DNA of 45,383 nucleotides from contig NZ_LYVN01000017.1 of NCBI RefSeq assembly GCF_001990265.1, forward strand, positions 1 to 45,383, in the 5' to 3' direction. How positions within the stretch are numbered: the stretch's first letter is position 1; the number at the start of each line of letters is the position of its first letter. Origin of the DNA: Sphingopyxis sp. KK2. Its GTDB lineage: Bacteria > Pseudomonadota > Alphaproteobacteria > Sphingomonadales > Sphingomonadaceae. Position numbers and translations under genes: made by a program. The notes beneath the pieces were generated by a model, which was not told the origin of the DNA, did no database searches, and saw only the letters and a list, made by a program, of their open reading frames with translations. This document shows positions 26,316-34,377 of this stretch, in pieces.

Positions 26316-26978
26316 TCAGCTTTCCTGAGCCGCCAACAGGCGGAAGCTTGCGGTGGCGACGATCGAGCGAAGGCCCACGACGTTCGTCTCCAATTTGGTG
26401 GGGCCGCTGCATAGTTTGACAACGGGCATCAACTGCTCGGCGACCCGATTTTCCTCGGTTGATCCGGGATCGGTCGCAAATAGCTTGGCGACGTCGTCGG
26501 GCGACGAGCGCGCGACGCACATCGCGACCTTGTCCGACGGGGCAAAGGTTGGCGCTTCCTTGCCCGTCGCGGCCTTCGCAAGCCGGACGTTCAGCGGCGC
26601 GGGGTCGCTCCGCAGCATCGCCTCGGCAAGCGAACCTGCGAAGGGAAGGCTGGCCGATCGCATGACTTCGCTGCGCACACCGACCTGCTTCGCGCAGCCG
26701 CCGTTCGCATTGACGAGATTCTTGAGGCCGCTGCGATAGGCCGTGGTCGTAAAATCGCCGCTCAGCAATTCGGTGACTTTGTCGTTGCTCTTGTCGGCGA
26801 CGCAGACGGCATAGCGCGCCATCGCGCGGCGCGCATCGGGTTCGGATTCCTTGACGCGATCGACATTGGGGCCGAAGCCGCGATCATTCTCGGGCCACGG
26901 CGCCGGGCGATCGTCCATGCGCGGCGCCTGCTCGGGAACCTGCGCCGCGGCCATGAGGGCGAATGCGAGGGTGATCAT
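26316..26978 (-). CDS. secreted protein with internal Cys-x35-Cys duplication, within nuo operon
   Basis: A 220-residue protein starting with a short signal-like hydrophobic stretch (MITLAFALMAAAQ), so it is probably periplasmic. Two segments are clearly duplicated. One runs from the Cys in ARYAVCVADKSNDKV to GGC, the other from the Cys in KVAMCVARSSPDDV to LCSG. Both have the pattern C-V-A-x2-S-x-D-x-V-x2-L with exactly 35 residues between the two cysteines, which may form a disulfide in each repeat. A GGAGG ribosome site precedes the ATG, and a 9-codon minicistron overlaps that ATG. The stop lies one base before nuoG. It is not a complex I subunit that I recognise; a periplasmic protein inside nuo is unexpected. 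Confidence 0.8.
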   Translation of the reverse strand: MITLAFALMAAAQVPEQAPRMDDRPAPWPENDRGFGPNVDRVKESEPDARRAMARYAVCVADKSNDKVTELLSGDFTTTAYRSGLKNLVNANGGCAKQVGVRSEVMRSASLPFAGSLAEAMLRSDPAPLNVRLAKAATGKEAPTFAPSDKVAMCVARSSPDDVAKLFATDPGSTEENRVAEQLMPVVKLCSGPTKLETNVVGLRSIVATASFRLLAAQES

Positions 26979-27004
26979 AGGACGGCCTCCATCACGATGC
27001 GCAT
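26975..27004 (-). other. 9-codon minicistron bridging two nuo-operon small genes
   Basis: An ATG at 27004 overlaps the stop of the 60-residue ORF (TGATG). It is followed by eight further codons (R-I-V-M-E-A-V-L) and a TGA at 26975 that overlaps the ATG of the 220-residue gene (ATGA). It also contains that gene's GGAGG ribosome site. Such a peptide is unlikely to have its own role; the likely effect is to hand terminating ribosomes across the gap by reinitiation. This is seen in sequence only. Confidence 0.4.
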
Positions 27005-27186
27005 CAATCGCCTCCCCCGACGCTCTGATCGTCGAACCAGCGACCCGAAGTCTTGGGCTCGGCCTTGCGCCAGCCGTTCTTCGCCGACGGCTTCGGCTCC
27101 GACGAACCCCAGAGGGCTCGCACGCCGAACGCCAGCATCGCCACGACGACGATGAGCAAAAGGCCGAGGCGCTCGGCGTCGGTCAC
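27004..27186 (-). CDS. 60-residue single-helix membrane protein embedded in nuo operon
   Basis: It starts with GTG at 27186, overlapping the nuoF stop as GTGA. Residues about 6-25 form one membrane helix ([20 protein letters not shown]), followed by a polar tail with [20 protein letters not shown]. The tail repeats the K-P-x3-N-G-W-[KR] motif of the 45-residue ORF between nuoG and nuoH, at the same position relative to the helix, so the two are probably paralogues. The frame ends in VGGGD. Coupled placement, a sensible membrane topology and the shared motif support a real gene. The function is unknown; an accessory subunit or assembly role in complex I is inferred from context only. Confidence 0.75.
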   Translation of the reverse strand: MTDAERLGLLLIVVVAMLAFGVRALWGSSEPKPSAKNGWRKAEPKTSGRWFDDQSVGGGD

Positions 27187-28472
27187 TCGGCAGCCTCGAG
27201 TGCGCCGCCATTCTCGCGGATGCGGCGTTCGATTTCGGGGCGGAAATGCTTGATCAGGCCCTGGATCGGCCACGCCGCCGCGTCGCCGAGCGCGCAGATG
27301 GTATGGCCTTCGACCTGCTTGGTCACGTCGTACAGCGTATCGATCTCGCTGATGTCGGCGTCGCCGGTGCGCAGCCGTTCCATCACGCGCCACATCCAGC
27401 CGGTGCCTTCGCGGCACGGCGTGCACTGGCCGCAGCTTTCATGCTTATAGAAATAGCTGATGCGGCTGATCGCCTGGACAACGTCGGTCGACTTGTCCAT
27501 CACGATCGCGGCGGCGGTGCCGAGGCCCGATCCGACGGCTTTCAGCCCGTCGAAGTCCATCGGGCAGTCCATGATCTCCGCCGCCGGAACCAGCGGGACC
27601 GACGAACCGCCGGGGATGACCGCGAGCAGATTGTCCCAACCGCCGCGGATTCCGCCGCAATGGCGGTCGATCAGTTCGCGGAAGGTGATGCTCATCTCCT
27701 CCTCGACCACGCACGGCGTGTTCACATGCCCGCTGATCTGGAAGAGCTTGGTGCCCTTATTGTTCTCGCGCCCGAAGGAGGAAAACCAGGTCGCGCCGCG
27801 CCGCAGGATCGTCGGGACGACCGCGATCGATTCGACATTGTTGACCGTCGTCGGGCAGCCATAAAGACCCGCACCCGCCGGAAACGGCGGTTTCAGGCGC
27901 GGCTGGCCCTTCTTGCCCTCGAGGCTTTCGATCATCGCGGTTTCTTCGCCGCAGATATAGGCGCCGGCGCCGCGATGGACGAAGACGTCGAAGTCGTACC
28001 CCGACTTGGCGGCGTTCTTGCCAAGCAGGCCGGCGTCATAGGCCTCCTGCACCGCCGCGAAGAGCGTCTCGGCCTCGCGGATGAATTCGCCGCGGATGTA
28101 GATGTACGCGGCACGCGCGCGCATCGCGTAACCGGCGATCAGCGCGCCCTCGATCAGCTTGTGCGGGTCGTGGCGAATGATCTCGCGGTCCTTGCACGAA
28201 CCGGGCTCGGATTCGTCGGCGTTGATCACGAGGAAGCTCGGGCGGTCGGCGCGCGGCTCCTTGGGCATGAACGACCATTTCAGGCCCGTCGGGAAGCCCG
28301 CGCCGCCGCGGCCGCGCAGCCCCGACGCCTTGATCGTCTCGATGATCGCGTCCTGTCCCGCGGCCATCAGATCCTTGGTCTTGTCCCAATCGCCGCGCCC
28401 CTGCGCGGATTTCAGGTTCCACGGCTGGAAGCCGTAGATGTTGGTAAAGATGCGATCCTTGTCGGCGAGCAT
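27183..28472 (-). CDS. nuoF: NADH-quinone oxidoreductase subunit F (NADH- and FMN-binding)
   Basis: A 429-residue subunit that oxidises NADH. Motifs are [13 protein letters not shown] (residues 54-66, NADH/FMN glycine loop), [19 protein letters not shown] (FMN site) and [15 protein letters not shown] near residue 350, which together with a later Cys binds [4Fe-4S] N3. The reading frame extends upstream, but the ATG at 28472 gives the family start [14 protein letters not shown]. It overlaps the stop of the 58-residue ORF as TGATG and has GGAAAG upstream. Confidence 0.96.
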   Translation of the reverse strand: MLADKDRIFTNIYGFQPWNLKSAQGRGDWDKTKDLMAAGQDAIIETIKASGLRGRGGAGFPTGLKWSFMPKEPRADRPSFLVINADESEPGSCKDREIIRHDPHKLIEGALIAGYAMRARAAYIYIRGEFIREAETLFAAVQEAYDAGLLGKNAAKSGYDFDVFVHRGAGAYICGEETAMIESLEGKKGQPRLKPPFPAGAGLYGCPTTVNNVESIAVVPTILRRGATWFSSFGRENNKGTKLFQISGHVNTPCVVEEEMSITFRELIDRHCGGIRGGWDNLLAVIPGGSSVPLVPAAEIMDCPMDFDGLKAVGSGLGTAAAIVMDKSTDVVQAISRISYFYKHESCGQCTPCREGTGWMWRVMERLRTGDADISEIDTLYDVTKQVEGHTICALGDAAAWPIQGLIKHFRPEIERRIRENGGALEAAE

Positions 28473-28648
28473 CAGCGCTTCTTTCCGAAAAGCCGTTCGG
28501 CGAGGAAATAGATGACGAGGATGATCGCGACGACGATCGCGATCTGCGCCAGGTTGATCGCGACCTTGGCCGCGACGGACAGCAGCACGCACGCCACGAT
28601 CACGAAGACCAGCAGCACGATCAGCTGGATGAGTTTCTGAACGTTCAT
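28472..28648 (-). CDS. 58-residue two-helix membrane protein embedded in nuo operon
   Basis: This small frame lies between nuoE and nuoF. Its ATG (28648) overlaps the nuoE stop as TAATG, and its TGA overlaps the nuoF ATG as TGATG. The protein begins [20 protein letters not shown] and continues with a second hydrophobic stretch ([17 protein letters not shown]), ending in a basic ERLFGKKR. That gives two membrane helices or one long hairpin, with a positive C terminus expected to be cytoplasmic. It has no K-P-x3-N-G-W motif and so is not obviously related to the other two small nuo ORFs. The coupling at both ends and the absence of polar interruptions support expression. Its function is unknown. 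Confidence 0.7.
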   Translation of the reverse strand: MNVQKLIQLIVLLVFVIVACVLLSVAAKVAINLAQIAIVVAIILVIYFLAERLFGKKR

Positions 28649-29316
28649 TACCAGGCCTTCCGGTAATCATGGTTGGCCTTGACCATCTCGACGAGCGTCG
28701 TCGGACCGCCCTGCGGCTCGCTGGTGTGGCGATCGGCAAGCTGCGTTCCCGCCTTCGGCGTCTCGCCAGCGGCCAGCGCGTCGAGGATGCGGTCCATCTT
28801 GTCGTAATCGAGGTCTTCGTAATTATCGTCGTTGATCTGGACCATCGGCGCGTTGGTGCAGGTGCCCATGCACTCAACCTCGGTCAACGTGAACAGGCCG
28901 TCGGGCGTCGTCTTGCCCTTGACCATGCCGCGGTTCTTGCACGCCGCCATCACATCGTCCGACCCGCGCAACAGGCACGGCGTCGTGCCGCACACCTGGA
29001 CATGATAGCGACCGACCGGCGCCATATTGTACATGGTGTAGAAGGTCGCGACCTCATAGGCGCGGATGAAAGGCATATCGAGCTGCGAGGCGACATATTC
29101 GATCACCGGGACGGGCAGCCAGCCCTGCGTGTTCGTCTCGGCCCCGACCTGCCGCTGCGCGAGGTCGAGCAAGGGCATCACCGCCGAACGCTGGCGCCCG
29201 GCAGGGTAGCGCGCGATGACGGTCTTTGCCTTTTCGGCATTTTCGGCGGTCCATGCAAACGCGCCCCAGCGCGCGCGGACTTCGGCCTCATCGGGAATTT
29301 GGGGTGCGTCGGCCAT
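28648..29316 (-). CDS. nuoE: NADH-quinone oxidoreductase subunit E
   Basis: A 222-residue thioredoxin-fold subunit that binds [2Fe-2S] cluster N1a through Cys109, Cys114 (VCGTTPC), Cys149 and Cys153 (CMGTC). It works with NuoF in the NADH-oxidising module. The family motif [16 protein letters not shown] is present. The C-terminal 40 residues after the core ([20 protein letters not shown]...) are a longer tail than in E. coli NuoE but are common in alphaproteobacteria. Its start overlaps the stop of the NTF2-like gene as TAATG. Confidence 0.96.
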   Translation of the reverse strand: MADAPQIPDEAEVRARWGAFAWTAENAEKAKTVIARYPAGRQRSAVMPLLDLAQRQVGAETNTQGWLPVPVIEYVASQLDMPFIRAYEVATFYTMYNMAPVGRYHVQVCGTTPCLLRGSDDVMAACKNRGMVKGKTTPDGLFTLTEVECMGTCTNAPMVQINDDNYEDLDYDKMDRILDALAAGETPKAGTQLADRHTSEPQGGPTTLVEMVKANHDYRKAW

Positions 29317-29648
29317 TAGCGGACAAACTCCACACGCGACACCTTGTCGCCTTCAAAACTATAGATGGACATGACCTCGAACGGGTCGGCCTCCGGTGAG
29401 CGGACAACCTTTTCATGCAGGACGACGAAGTCGCCCAGCGTATAGCCCGACAGGATTTCGGCGCGGTTTTGCGGAAATTCCGCGAACATCGCCTTCAGCC
29501 CTTCACGCACGCCTGCCTTACCGTCCCGAACGACCGCGCCGCGATAGCCGGCCTCCGCCGCATCGTCGGTCATCAGCGCGACATAGGCGTCGGCGTCCTG
29601 CGCATTGTAGTGCGCTATCATCGTCTCGGCGACTGCCAGCTTGCTCAC
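29316..29648 (-). CDS. NTF2/SnoaL-like protein within nuo operon
   Basis: A 110-residue protein with the cone-shaped NTF2-like fold signature: an N-terminal helix pair ([21 protein letters not shown]), [25 protein letters not shown] and a C-terminal beta part with VVLHEKVV and [18 protein letters not shown]. Such domains act as small enzymes (isomerases, hydrolases) or binding proteins; none of the known catalytic sets can be read with certainty. The start chosen is GTG at 29648, which overlaps the nuoD stop as GTGA and has GGGGAG upstream; an in-frame GTG at 29657 is possible. It sits between nuoD and nuoE and is coupled to both. A role in complex I is unproven. Confidence 0.8.
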   Translation of the reverse strand: MSKLAVAETMIAHYNAQDADAYVALMTDDAAEAGYRGAVVRDGKAGVREGLKAMFAEFPQNRAEILSGYTLGDFVVLHEKVVRSPEADPFEVMSIYSFEGDKVSRVEFVR

Positions 29649-30901
29649 CGGTCGCACTCCCCAAACACGACGTCGATCGCGCCGATGATTGCGGTGGTGT
29701 CGGCGAGCATATGGCCCTTCGACATCATGTCCATCGCCTGCAAATGCGAAAACGCCGTCGGGCGGATCTTGCAGCGGTATGGCTTGTTGCTGCCGTCGCT
29801 GACCAGATAGACGCCGAATTCGCCCTTGGGGCTTTCGGTCGCGACATAGACTTCGCCCGCGGGGACGTGGAAGCCCTCGGTGTAGAGCTTGAAGTGATGG
29901 ATCAGCGATTCCATCGAGCTCTTCATCTCGGCGCGCTTCGGCGGCACGACCTTACGGTCGAGGCTGGCAACGGGGCCCTTCGGCATTTCGTTGATGCACT
30001 GGAGGATGATGCGCGCCGACTGATAGACTTCCTGCACGCGGACCATGAAGCGGTCGTAGCAGTCGCCGCGCGTGCCGACGGGGATGTCGAAATCCATCTT
30101 GGCATAGGCGTCATAGGGCTGCGACTTGCGCAGGTCCCACGCGATGCCGCTGCCACGGATCATCGGACCCGAGAAGCCCCATGCGAGCGCGTCTTCCTTG
30201 CTGACCGTCGCGATGTCGACGTTGCGCTGCTTGAAGATGCGGTTATCGATGACGAGGCTCATCGCGTCGCCGAACAGCTTCGGCAGGCGCTTTTCGCACC
30301 ATTCGCCGATGTCGTAGAGCAGTTTCTCCGGCACGTCCTGATGCACGCCGCCGGGGCGGAACCACGCCGAATGCATGCGCGCGCCCGAGGCACGTTCGAA
30401 GAAGTTGAGACAATCCTCGCGCAGTTCGAACACCCACAGGTTCGGCGTCATCGCGCCGACGTCCATGACGTGCGATCCGATGTTGAGCATGTGGTTGCAG
30501 ATGCGCGTCAGCTCGGCGAACAGCACCCGCAGATATTGCGCGCGATCGGGCACTTCGAGATCGAGCAGCTTTTCGATGGCCAGCACGTACGAGTGCTCCA
30601 TGCCGAGCGGCGAGCAATAGTCGAGCCGGTCGAAATAGGGCAAAGCCTGCAGATAGGTCTTGTACTCGATCAGCTTCTCGGTGCCGCGATGGAGCAGCCC
30701 GACGTGCGGGTCGACACGCTCGATGATCTCGCCATCAAGCTCCATCACCATGCGCAGCACGCCGTGCGCTGCCGGGTGCTGCGGACCGAAGTTGATGGTG
30801 TAGTTGGTGACGGTCTGGTCGCCCGCGGTATCGGCGGTGTCGACCGGATAGCCGGTGAACATGTCGCTGCCGTGGTGCTTCACATAAGGGGAGTCGGTCA
30901 T
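29645..30901 (-). CDS. nuoD: NADH-quinone oxidoreductase subunit D
   Basis: A 418-residue subunit derived from the large subunit of NiFe hydrogenases but without the metal cysteines. It lines the quinone-reduction site together with NuoB. Recognisable motifs are [15 protein letters not shown] (His of the quinone pocket), [44 protein letters not shown] and the C-terminal [15 protein letters not shown] leader of about 25 residues precedes the conserved core. It is translated as a separate protein from NuoC (4-base overlap), unlike the fused NuoCD of E. coli. Confidence 0.97.
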   Translation of the reverse strand: MTDSPYVKHHGSDMFTGYPVDTADTAGDQTVTNYTINFGPQHPAAHGVLRMVMELDGEIIERVDPHVGLLHRGTEKLIEYKTYLQALPYFDRLDYCSPLGMEHSYVLAIEKLLDLEVPDRAQYLRVLFAELTRICNHMLNIGSHVMDVGAMTPNLWVFELREDCLNFFERASGARMHSAWFRPGGVHQDVPEKLLYDIGEWCEKRLPKLFGDAMSLVIDNRIFKQRNVDIATVSKEDALAWGFSGPMIRGSGIAWDLRKSQPYDAYAKMDFDIPVGTRGDCYDRFMVRVQEVYQSARIILQCINEMPKGPVASLDRKVVPPKRAEMKSSMESLIHHFKLYTEGFHVPAGEVYVATESPKGEFGVYLVSDGSNKPYRCKIRPTAFSHLQAMDMMSKGHMLADTTAIIGAIDVVFGECDR

Positions 30902-31800
30902 GCGTCACCTCCCGTCTCGGGCTTGCGCGGCGCACGCGGCTTGGCGGGCGCCTTTTCGGCCTTCGCCGTCGCGGGCGTCTTGGCGGGCTTGGTCGCCGCC
31001 TTGGCCTTCGCGCCGTCGCGGCTCGTCTTGGCGGCCTTGATGTTAGCCTTGGCCCCTGCCCCGGTCTGTTCGGGCTTTTCGGTGGTCTTGGGGGTCGGCG
31101 GCGGCGGTGCCTTCGCCTTGTCGTCGGCGGCCTTGACCTCTTTCGCGGTCATCGGCGTCGGTGCGCCCTTGCCCGGGGCCTCACCCGTGCCGCCGGCCTT
31201 TTCGTCGCCGGGCAGCACATAGTCGGCGCCTTCCCACGGCGACATGAAGTCGAAGTTGCGGAAATCCTGCGCGAGCCGCACGGGCTCGTACACGACGCGC
31301 TTGTCCTCTTCGCTGTAACGCAGCTCGGTATAGCCGGTCAGCGGGAAGTCCTTGCGCTGCGGATGCCCCTGGAAACCATAGTCGGTCAGGATGCGGCGCA
31401 GATCGGTGTTGCCGCTGAACAGCACGCCGTACATGTCGAACACTTCGCGCTCGAGCCAGCCGGCGTTCGGCCAGACGGGAACGATCGTCGGCACCGGCGT
31501 CGCTTCGTCGGTGGTTACGCGGACGCGGAGGCGATGGTTCATGGTGACGCTGAGCAGGTGGTAGACAACCTCGAAACGCTCGGCGCGCTCGGGATAGTCG
31601 ACCCCGGCGATTTCCATCATCTGCTGATATTCGAGATTGTCGCGCAGCGCGATCATCACCGCGGCGATCGCGTCGCGATCCACCGTAATGCTGTCCTCGT
31701 CGGCGGCAAAGTCGTGCGACAGCAGGTCCTTGCCGAGCAGCGCCTTGAGCGCGGCAGCAAGGCCCGACTGCGGGGCGACCAAAGGTGCAGGATGGCCCAT
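30898..31800 (-). CDS. nuoC: NADH-quinone oxidoreductase subunit C, with 100-residue Lys/Ala/Pro tail
   Basis: A 300-residue protein. Residues 1-200 form the normal 30-kDa subunit of the hydrophilic arm ([46 protein letters not shown]). Residues 201-300 are a low-complexity tail of Lys, Ala, Pro and Thr (for example [20 protein letters not shown]) that resembles a histone H1 tail and is almost certainly disordered and strongly basic. The tail is in frame, has no stop, and ends exactly at the TGA overlapping nuoD, so it is not a sequencing-frame artefact within this window. Its role is unknown. Confidence 0.95.
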   Translation of the reverse strand: MGHPAPLVAPQSGLAAALKALLGKDLLSHDFAADEDSITVDRDAIAAVMIALRDNLEYQQMMEIAGVDYPERAERFEVVYHLLSVTMNHRLRVRVTTDEATPVPTIVPVWPNAGWLEREVFDMYGVLFSGNTDLRRILTDYGFQGHPQRKDFPLTGYTELRYSEEDKRVVYEPVRLAQDFRNFDFMSPWEGADYVLPGDEKAGGTGEAPGKGAPTPMTAKEVKAADDKAKAPPPPTPKTTEKPEQTGAGAKANIKAAKTSRDGAKAKAATKPAKTPATAKAEKAPAKPRAPRKPETGGDA

Positions 31801-32354
31801 CAGCGTTCGATCGTCCCGGTGCGGCGGATCTTCCGCTGCAACTGCATCACGCCATAGAGCAGGGCTTCGGCGGTCGGCGGGCAGCCGGGAACATAGATGT
31901 CCACGGGCACGATACGGTCGCAGCCGCGCACGACGCTGTAGCTATAGTGATAATAGCCGCCGCCATTGGCGCAGCTGCCCATCGAGATGACATATTTGGG
32001 GTTCGACATCTGGTCGTAGACCCGGCGCAGCGCGGGCGCCATCTTGTTGCACAGCGTGCCCGCGACGATCATGACGTCCGACTGGCGCGGCGACGCACGT
32101 GGCGCGGCGCCGAAGCGCTCCATATCATAGCGCGGCATGTTGACGTGGATCATCTCGACCGCGCAGCAGGCGAGCCCGAAGGTCATCCACCACAGCGAGC
32201 CGGTGCGCGCCCAGTTGAAGATGTCCTCGGTCGACGTGACGAGGAAGCCCTTGTCACCAAGCTCGCTGTTGAGATCGTCGAAATACCCTTGGTCGGGCGC
32301 TGTGCCCGGGGCAACCGGCATCTGGCCGGGCATCAGGATGCTCGAATTGCTCAT
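31800..32354 (-). CDS. nuoB: NADH-quinone oxidoreductase subunit B
   Basis: A 184-residue subunit carrying the terminal [4Fe-4S] cluster N2, which donates electrons to quinone. Ligands are the tandem Cys63-Cys64 (GLACCAVEM), Cys128 ([13 protein letters not shown]) and Cys158 ([11 protein letters not shown]). A longer open frame upstream (to 32444) is rejected because the ATG at 32354 overlaps the nuoA stop as ATGA and gives the usual N terminus. The stop overlaps the nuoC start as TGATG. Confidence 0.96.
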   Translation of the reverse strand: MSNSSILMPGQMPVAPGTAPDQGYFDDLNSELGDKGFLVTSTEDIFNWARTGSLWWMTFGLACCAVEMIHVNMPRYDMERFGAAPRASPRQSDVMIVAGTLCNKMAPALRRVYDQMSNPKYVISMGSCANGGGYYHYSYSVVRGCDRIVPVDIYVPGCPPTAEALLYGVMQLQRKIRRTGTIER

Positions 32355-32725
32355 TCCCAATCCAGCGCCCCTTTCTTCCATGCATAAACAAGGCCGAGCG
32401 CGAGTTCGGCGAGGAAAATCATCATCGTGGCCCAGCCGGCCCAACCGATTTCATCGAGGCTGACCGCCCAGGGAAAGAGGAAGGCCGCTTCGAGGTCGAA
32501 GATGATGAAGAGAATCGCGACGAGATAGAAACGCACGTCGAACTGGCTGCGCGCGTCCTCGAACGCGGGAAAGCCGCATTCATATTCGGTAAGCTTCGCT
32601 GGATCGGGCTGATGCGCTCCGGTCAGGCGCGACACGCCCATCGGCAGGAACACAAAGGCGGCCGAAAGGCCGACAGCCACGAACAGGAAGATCAGGATCG
32701 GCAAATATTGCGTCAGGTCGACCAT
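32351..32725 (-). CDS. nuoA: NADH-quinone oxidoreductase subunit A
   Basis: A 124-residue, three-helix membrane subunit and the first gene of the complex I operon. It contains the conserved loop [28 protein letters not shown], with the Cys that is accessible near the quinone site, and [13 protein letters not shown] in helix 2. It has standard length and is coupled to nuoB. The 213-base spacer upstream, shared with the divergent YbjN gene, should hold the promoter of the whole nuo run. Confidence 0.97.
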   Translation of the reverse strand: MVDLTQYLPILIFLFVAVGLSAAFVFLPMGVSRLTGAHQPDPAKLTEYECGFPAFEDARSQFDVRFYLVAILFIIFDLEAAFLFPWAVSLDEIGWAGWATMMIFLAELALGLVYAWKKGALDWE

Positions 32726-32773
32726 GGGAGCTCGCAGTCTTTTTGGGGCGCTTGGGCGCCTTTCGTTGCGGGC

Positions 32774-32802
32774 GCTTTAGGCCAGCAAGGCGCGGGTCGC
32801 AA
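32774..32802 (-). promoter_or_regulatory. possible promoter of the nuo operon
   Basis: On the minus strand TTGCGA (32802-32797) is separated by 17 bases from TAAAGC (32779-32774), about 50 bases before the nuoA ATG. The -10 match is weak, so this is only the best candidate I see in the divergent spacer (32726-32938). A 5'-end mapping experiment would be needed to place the true start. Confidence 0.25.
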
Positions 32803-32938
32803 GCGCTGCGGGCAGGAAAATAACCTCTCTGTGACCAAAAGCATATTGGACGCTGGCGACGGCGGCCAAGAGCATGTTACGCCGTCATCGGGTCGGCGGA
32901 CCGCGCGGGTCGCGGATGGCCTTATACGGGGGAAAATC

Positions 32939-33424
32939 ATGGGAAGAGTTTCGACGATGGGCGGATGGGCGATCGCGACAGCGGCAGCGCTGGCGGCGGC
33001 GCCGGCGCAGGCTGAACTGGTCAATGCGCAGAATCCCCAGGTCATCAAGCAGATCGTCGAGTCGCAGGGCTGGCCCGCCAAGATCGTCACTACCGAGGGC
33101 GAAGGCCCCTATATCGAGAGCAGCCGCGACGGCCTGAAGTTCCTCGTCCTGTTCATGAATTGCGACGATGCGGGCAAGGCCTGCAAGACGCTGCAATTCT
33201 ACATGGGCTTCGACGACGCGAAGAGCACGACGCTCGAACGGCTGAACGAATGGAACAGCGGCAAGCGCTTCGGCCGCGCCTATCGCGACGAAAGCGGCGA
33301 CCCGGTGCTCGAAATGGACATCGACCTCGATTTCGCGGGCATCCCGCGCGAGAATCTGGGCGAGGCGTTCAACACCTGGGCGGCGCTGATGGACGCCTAT
33401 CACGCGCATATTTACGAAAAATAG
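32939..33424 (+). CDS. exported YbjN-domain protein
   Basis: A 161-residue protein. Residues 1-25 form a Sec signal ending A-P-A-Q-A, so it is periplasmic. The remainder matches the YbjN domain, a fold related to type III secretion chaperones: VIKQIVESQGWPAKIV, then a strand-rich part and LNEWNSGKRFGRAYRDESGDPVLEMDIDLDFAGIP, which is the most conserved block of the family. Members are thought to be sensory or chaperone-like, but no defined reaction is known. It diverges from nuoA. The longer open frame upstream is ignored because the signal peptide defines the N terminus. A G-C-rich hairpin without T tract (33432-33451) follows the stop. Confidence 0.85.
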   Translation: MGRVSTMGGWAIATAAALAAAPAQAELVNAQNPQVIKQIVESQGWPAKIVTTEGEGPYIESSRDGLKFLVLFMNCDDAGKACKTLQFYMGFDDAKSTTLERLNEWNSGKRFGRAYRDESGDPVLEMDIDLDFAGIPRENLGEAFNTWAALMDAYHAHIYEK

Positions 33425-33463
33425 TGGGAGCGCCCCGGCTCGCGCCGGGGCCACCCCGGCGCG

Positions 33464-34282
33464 TCAGGCGTTGCGGAGCGCGCCGGCGACGAGTTTCTGC
33501 AGCTTCGAATGCACCGCAGCGCTGCCCGCGATGAACTCGCTGCGTTCGATCGCGCGGTCGCCGCCACGGAAATCGCTGACGAAGCCGCCGGCTTCGCGCA
33601 CGAGCAATATGCCCGCCGCGACGTCCCAGATGTTCAGGTCGCTTTCCCAGAAGCCGTCATAACGACCCGCCGCGACCCAGGCGAGGTCGAGGCTGGCGGC
33701 GCCGAAACGGCGGATACCGGCGACTTCGGGCGCGACGGCGCCGAACACGCGGCTCCACTGCGCCATATTGCCATGGCCCATGAAGGGAATACCGGTGGCG
33801 ATCAGGCATTCGTTGAGGTGGCGGCGCGACGACACGCGCAGGCGCCGGTCGTGCAGCCAGGCGCCGCGGCCGCGCTCGGCCCAATAGCTTTCGTCGGTGA
33901 CCGGGTGATAGATGAGGCACGAGGTGATGTCGCCCCAGCCGCCGCCGAGCTTGGGTTCCTGCACCGCGATCGAAATCGCGAAATGCGGGATGGCGTGGAG
34001 GAAGTTCGAGGTGCCGTCGAGCGGATCGATGATGAAGCGCGGCTTGCCGGGTTCGCCCTCGATCTCGCCGGCCTCTTCCATCAGGAAGCCCCAGCCCGGA
34101 CGGTCGCGGCCGAGTTCGTCGTAGAGGGTGCGCTCGGCGGCCTGATCGGCCTTCGACACGAAGTCGGCCGGGCCCTTCTGCGAAACCTGCAGATGCTCGA
34201 TCTCGCCGAAGTCGCGGCGCAGCTTGGTGCCGGCCTTGCGCGCGGCGCGTTCCATGACGGTGATGATGCCCGATACGGCCAT
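33464..34282 (-). CDS. inositol monophosphatase-family protein
   Basis: A 272-residue Mg-dependent phosphatase fold. Metal-binding motifs are visible: MEEAGE (Glu70), IIDPLDGTSNF (Asp86, Asp89) and the late WDVAAGILLVREAGG (Asp of the third site). Related proteins hydrolyse inositol-1-phosphate, and the SuhB branch also takes part in rRNA transcription antitermination; which applies here cannot be said. It is encoded downstream of efp on the same strand, with a palindromic repeat in the 95-base gap. A short hairpin (gccccgg/ccggggc) lies between its stop and the convergent YbjN gene. Confidence 0.92.
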   Translation of the reverse strand: MAVSGIITVMERAARKAGTKLRRDFGEIEHLQVSQKGPADFVSKADQAAERTLYDELGRDRPGWGFLMEEAGEIEGEPGKPRFIIDPLDGTSNFLHAIPHFAISIAVQEPKLGGGWGDITSCLIYHPVTDESYWAERGRGAWLHDRRLRVSSRRHLNECLIATGIPFMGHGNMAQWSRVFGAVAPEVAGIRRFGAASLDLAWVAAGRYDGFWESDLNIWDVAAGILLVREAGGFVSDFRGGDRAIERSEFIAGSAAVHSKLQKLVAGALRNA

Positions 34283-34300
34283 TTTGTTTCCTCCGAAGTC

Positions 34301-34372
34301 GTCATCCCGGCGAAAGCCGGGATCGCTATCGGCAATAAGAACGTTAGCGGCCCCAGCTTTCGCCGGGGCGAC
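34301..34372. repeat. palindromic dispersed-type repeat pair (REP-like) between efp and phosphatase gene
   Basis: Two inverted copies of a roughly 21-base unit: gtcatcccggcgaaagccggg at 34301-34321, and at 34351-34372 a unit whose reverse complement reads gtcgccccggcgaaagctggg (about 18 of 21 bases identical). Each copy is itself a hairpin (cccggc-gaaa-gccggg). The pair spans the intergenic gap. The unit resembles short palindromes that I recall as being scattered through intergenic DNA of sphingomonads and relatives, similar to bacterial REP/BIME elements. It may also act as an mRNA-stabilising or termination structure. Confidence 0.75.
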
Positions 34373-34377
34373 GAATG

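Noticed and set aside
33432-33451. Rho-independent terminator after the YbjN gene
   Set aside because: The gccccgg/ccggggc hairpin is strong but has no following T tract on either strand, so it is not called as a terminator.
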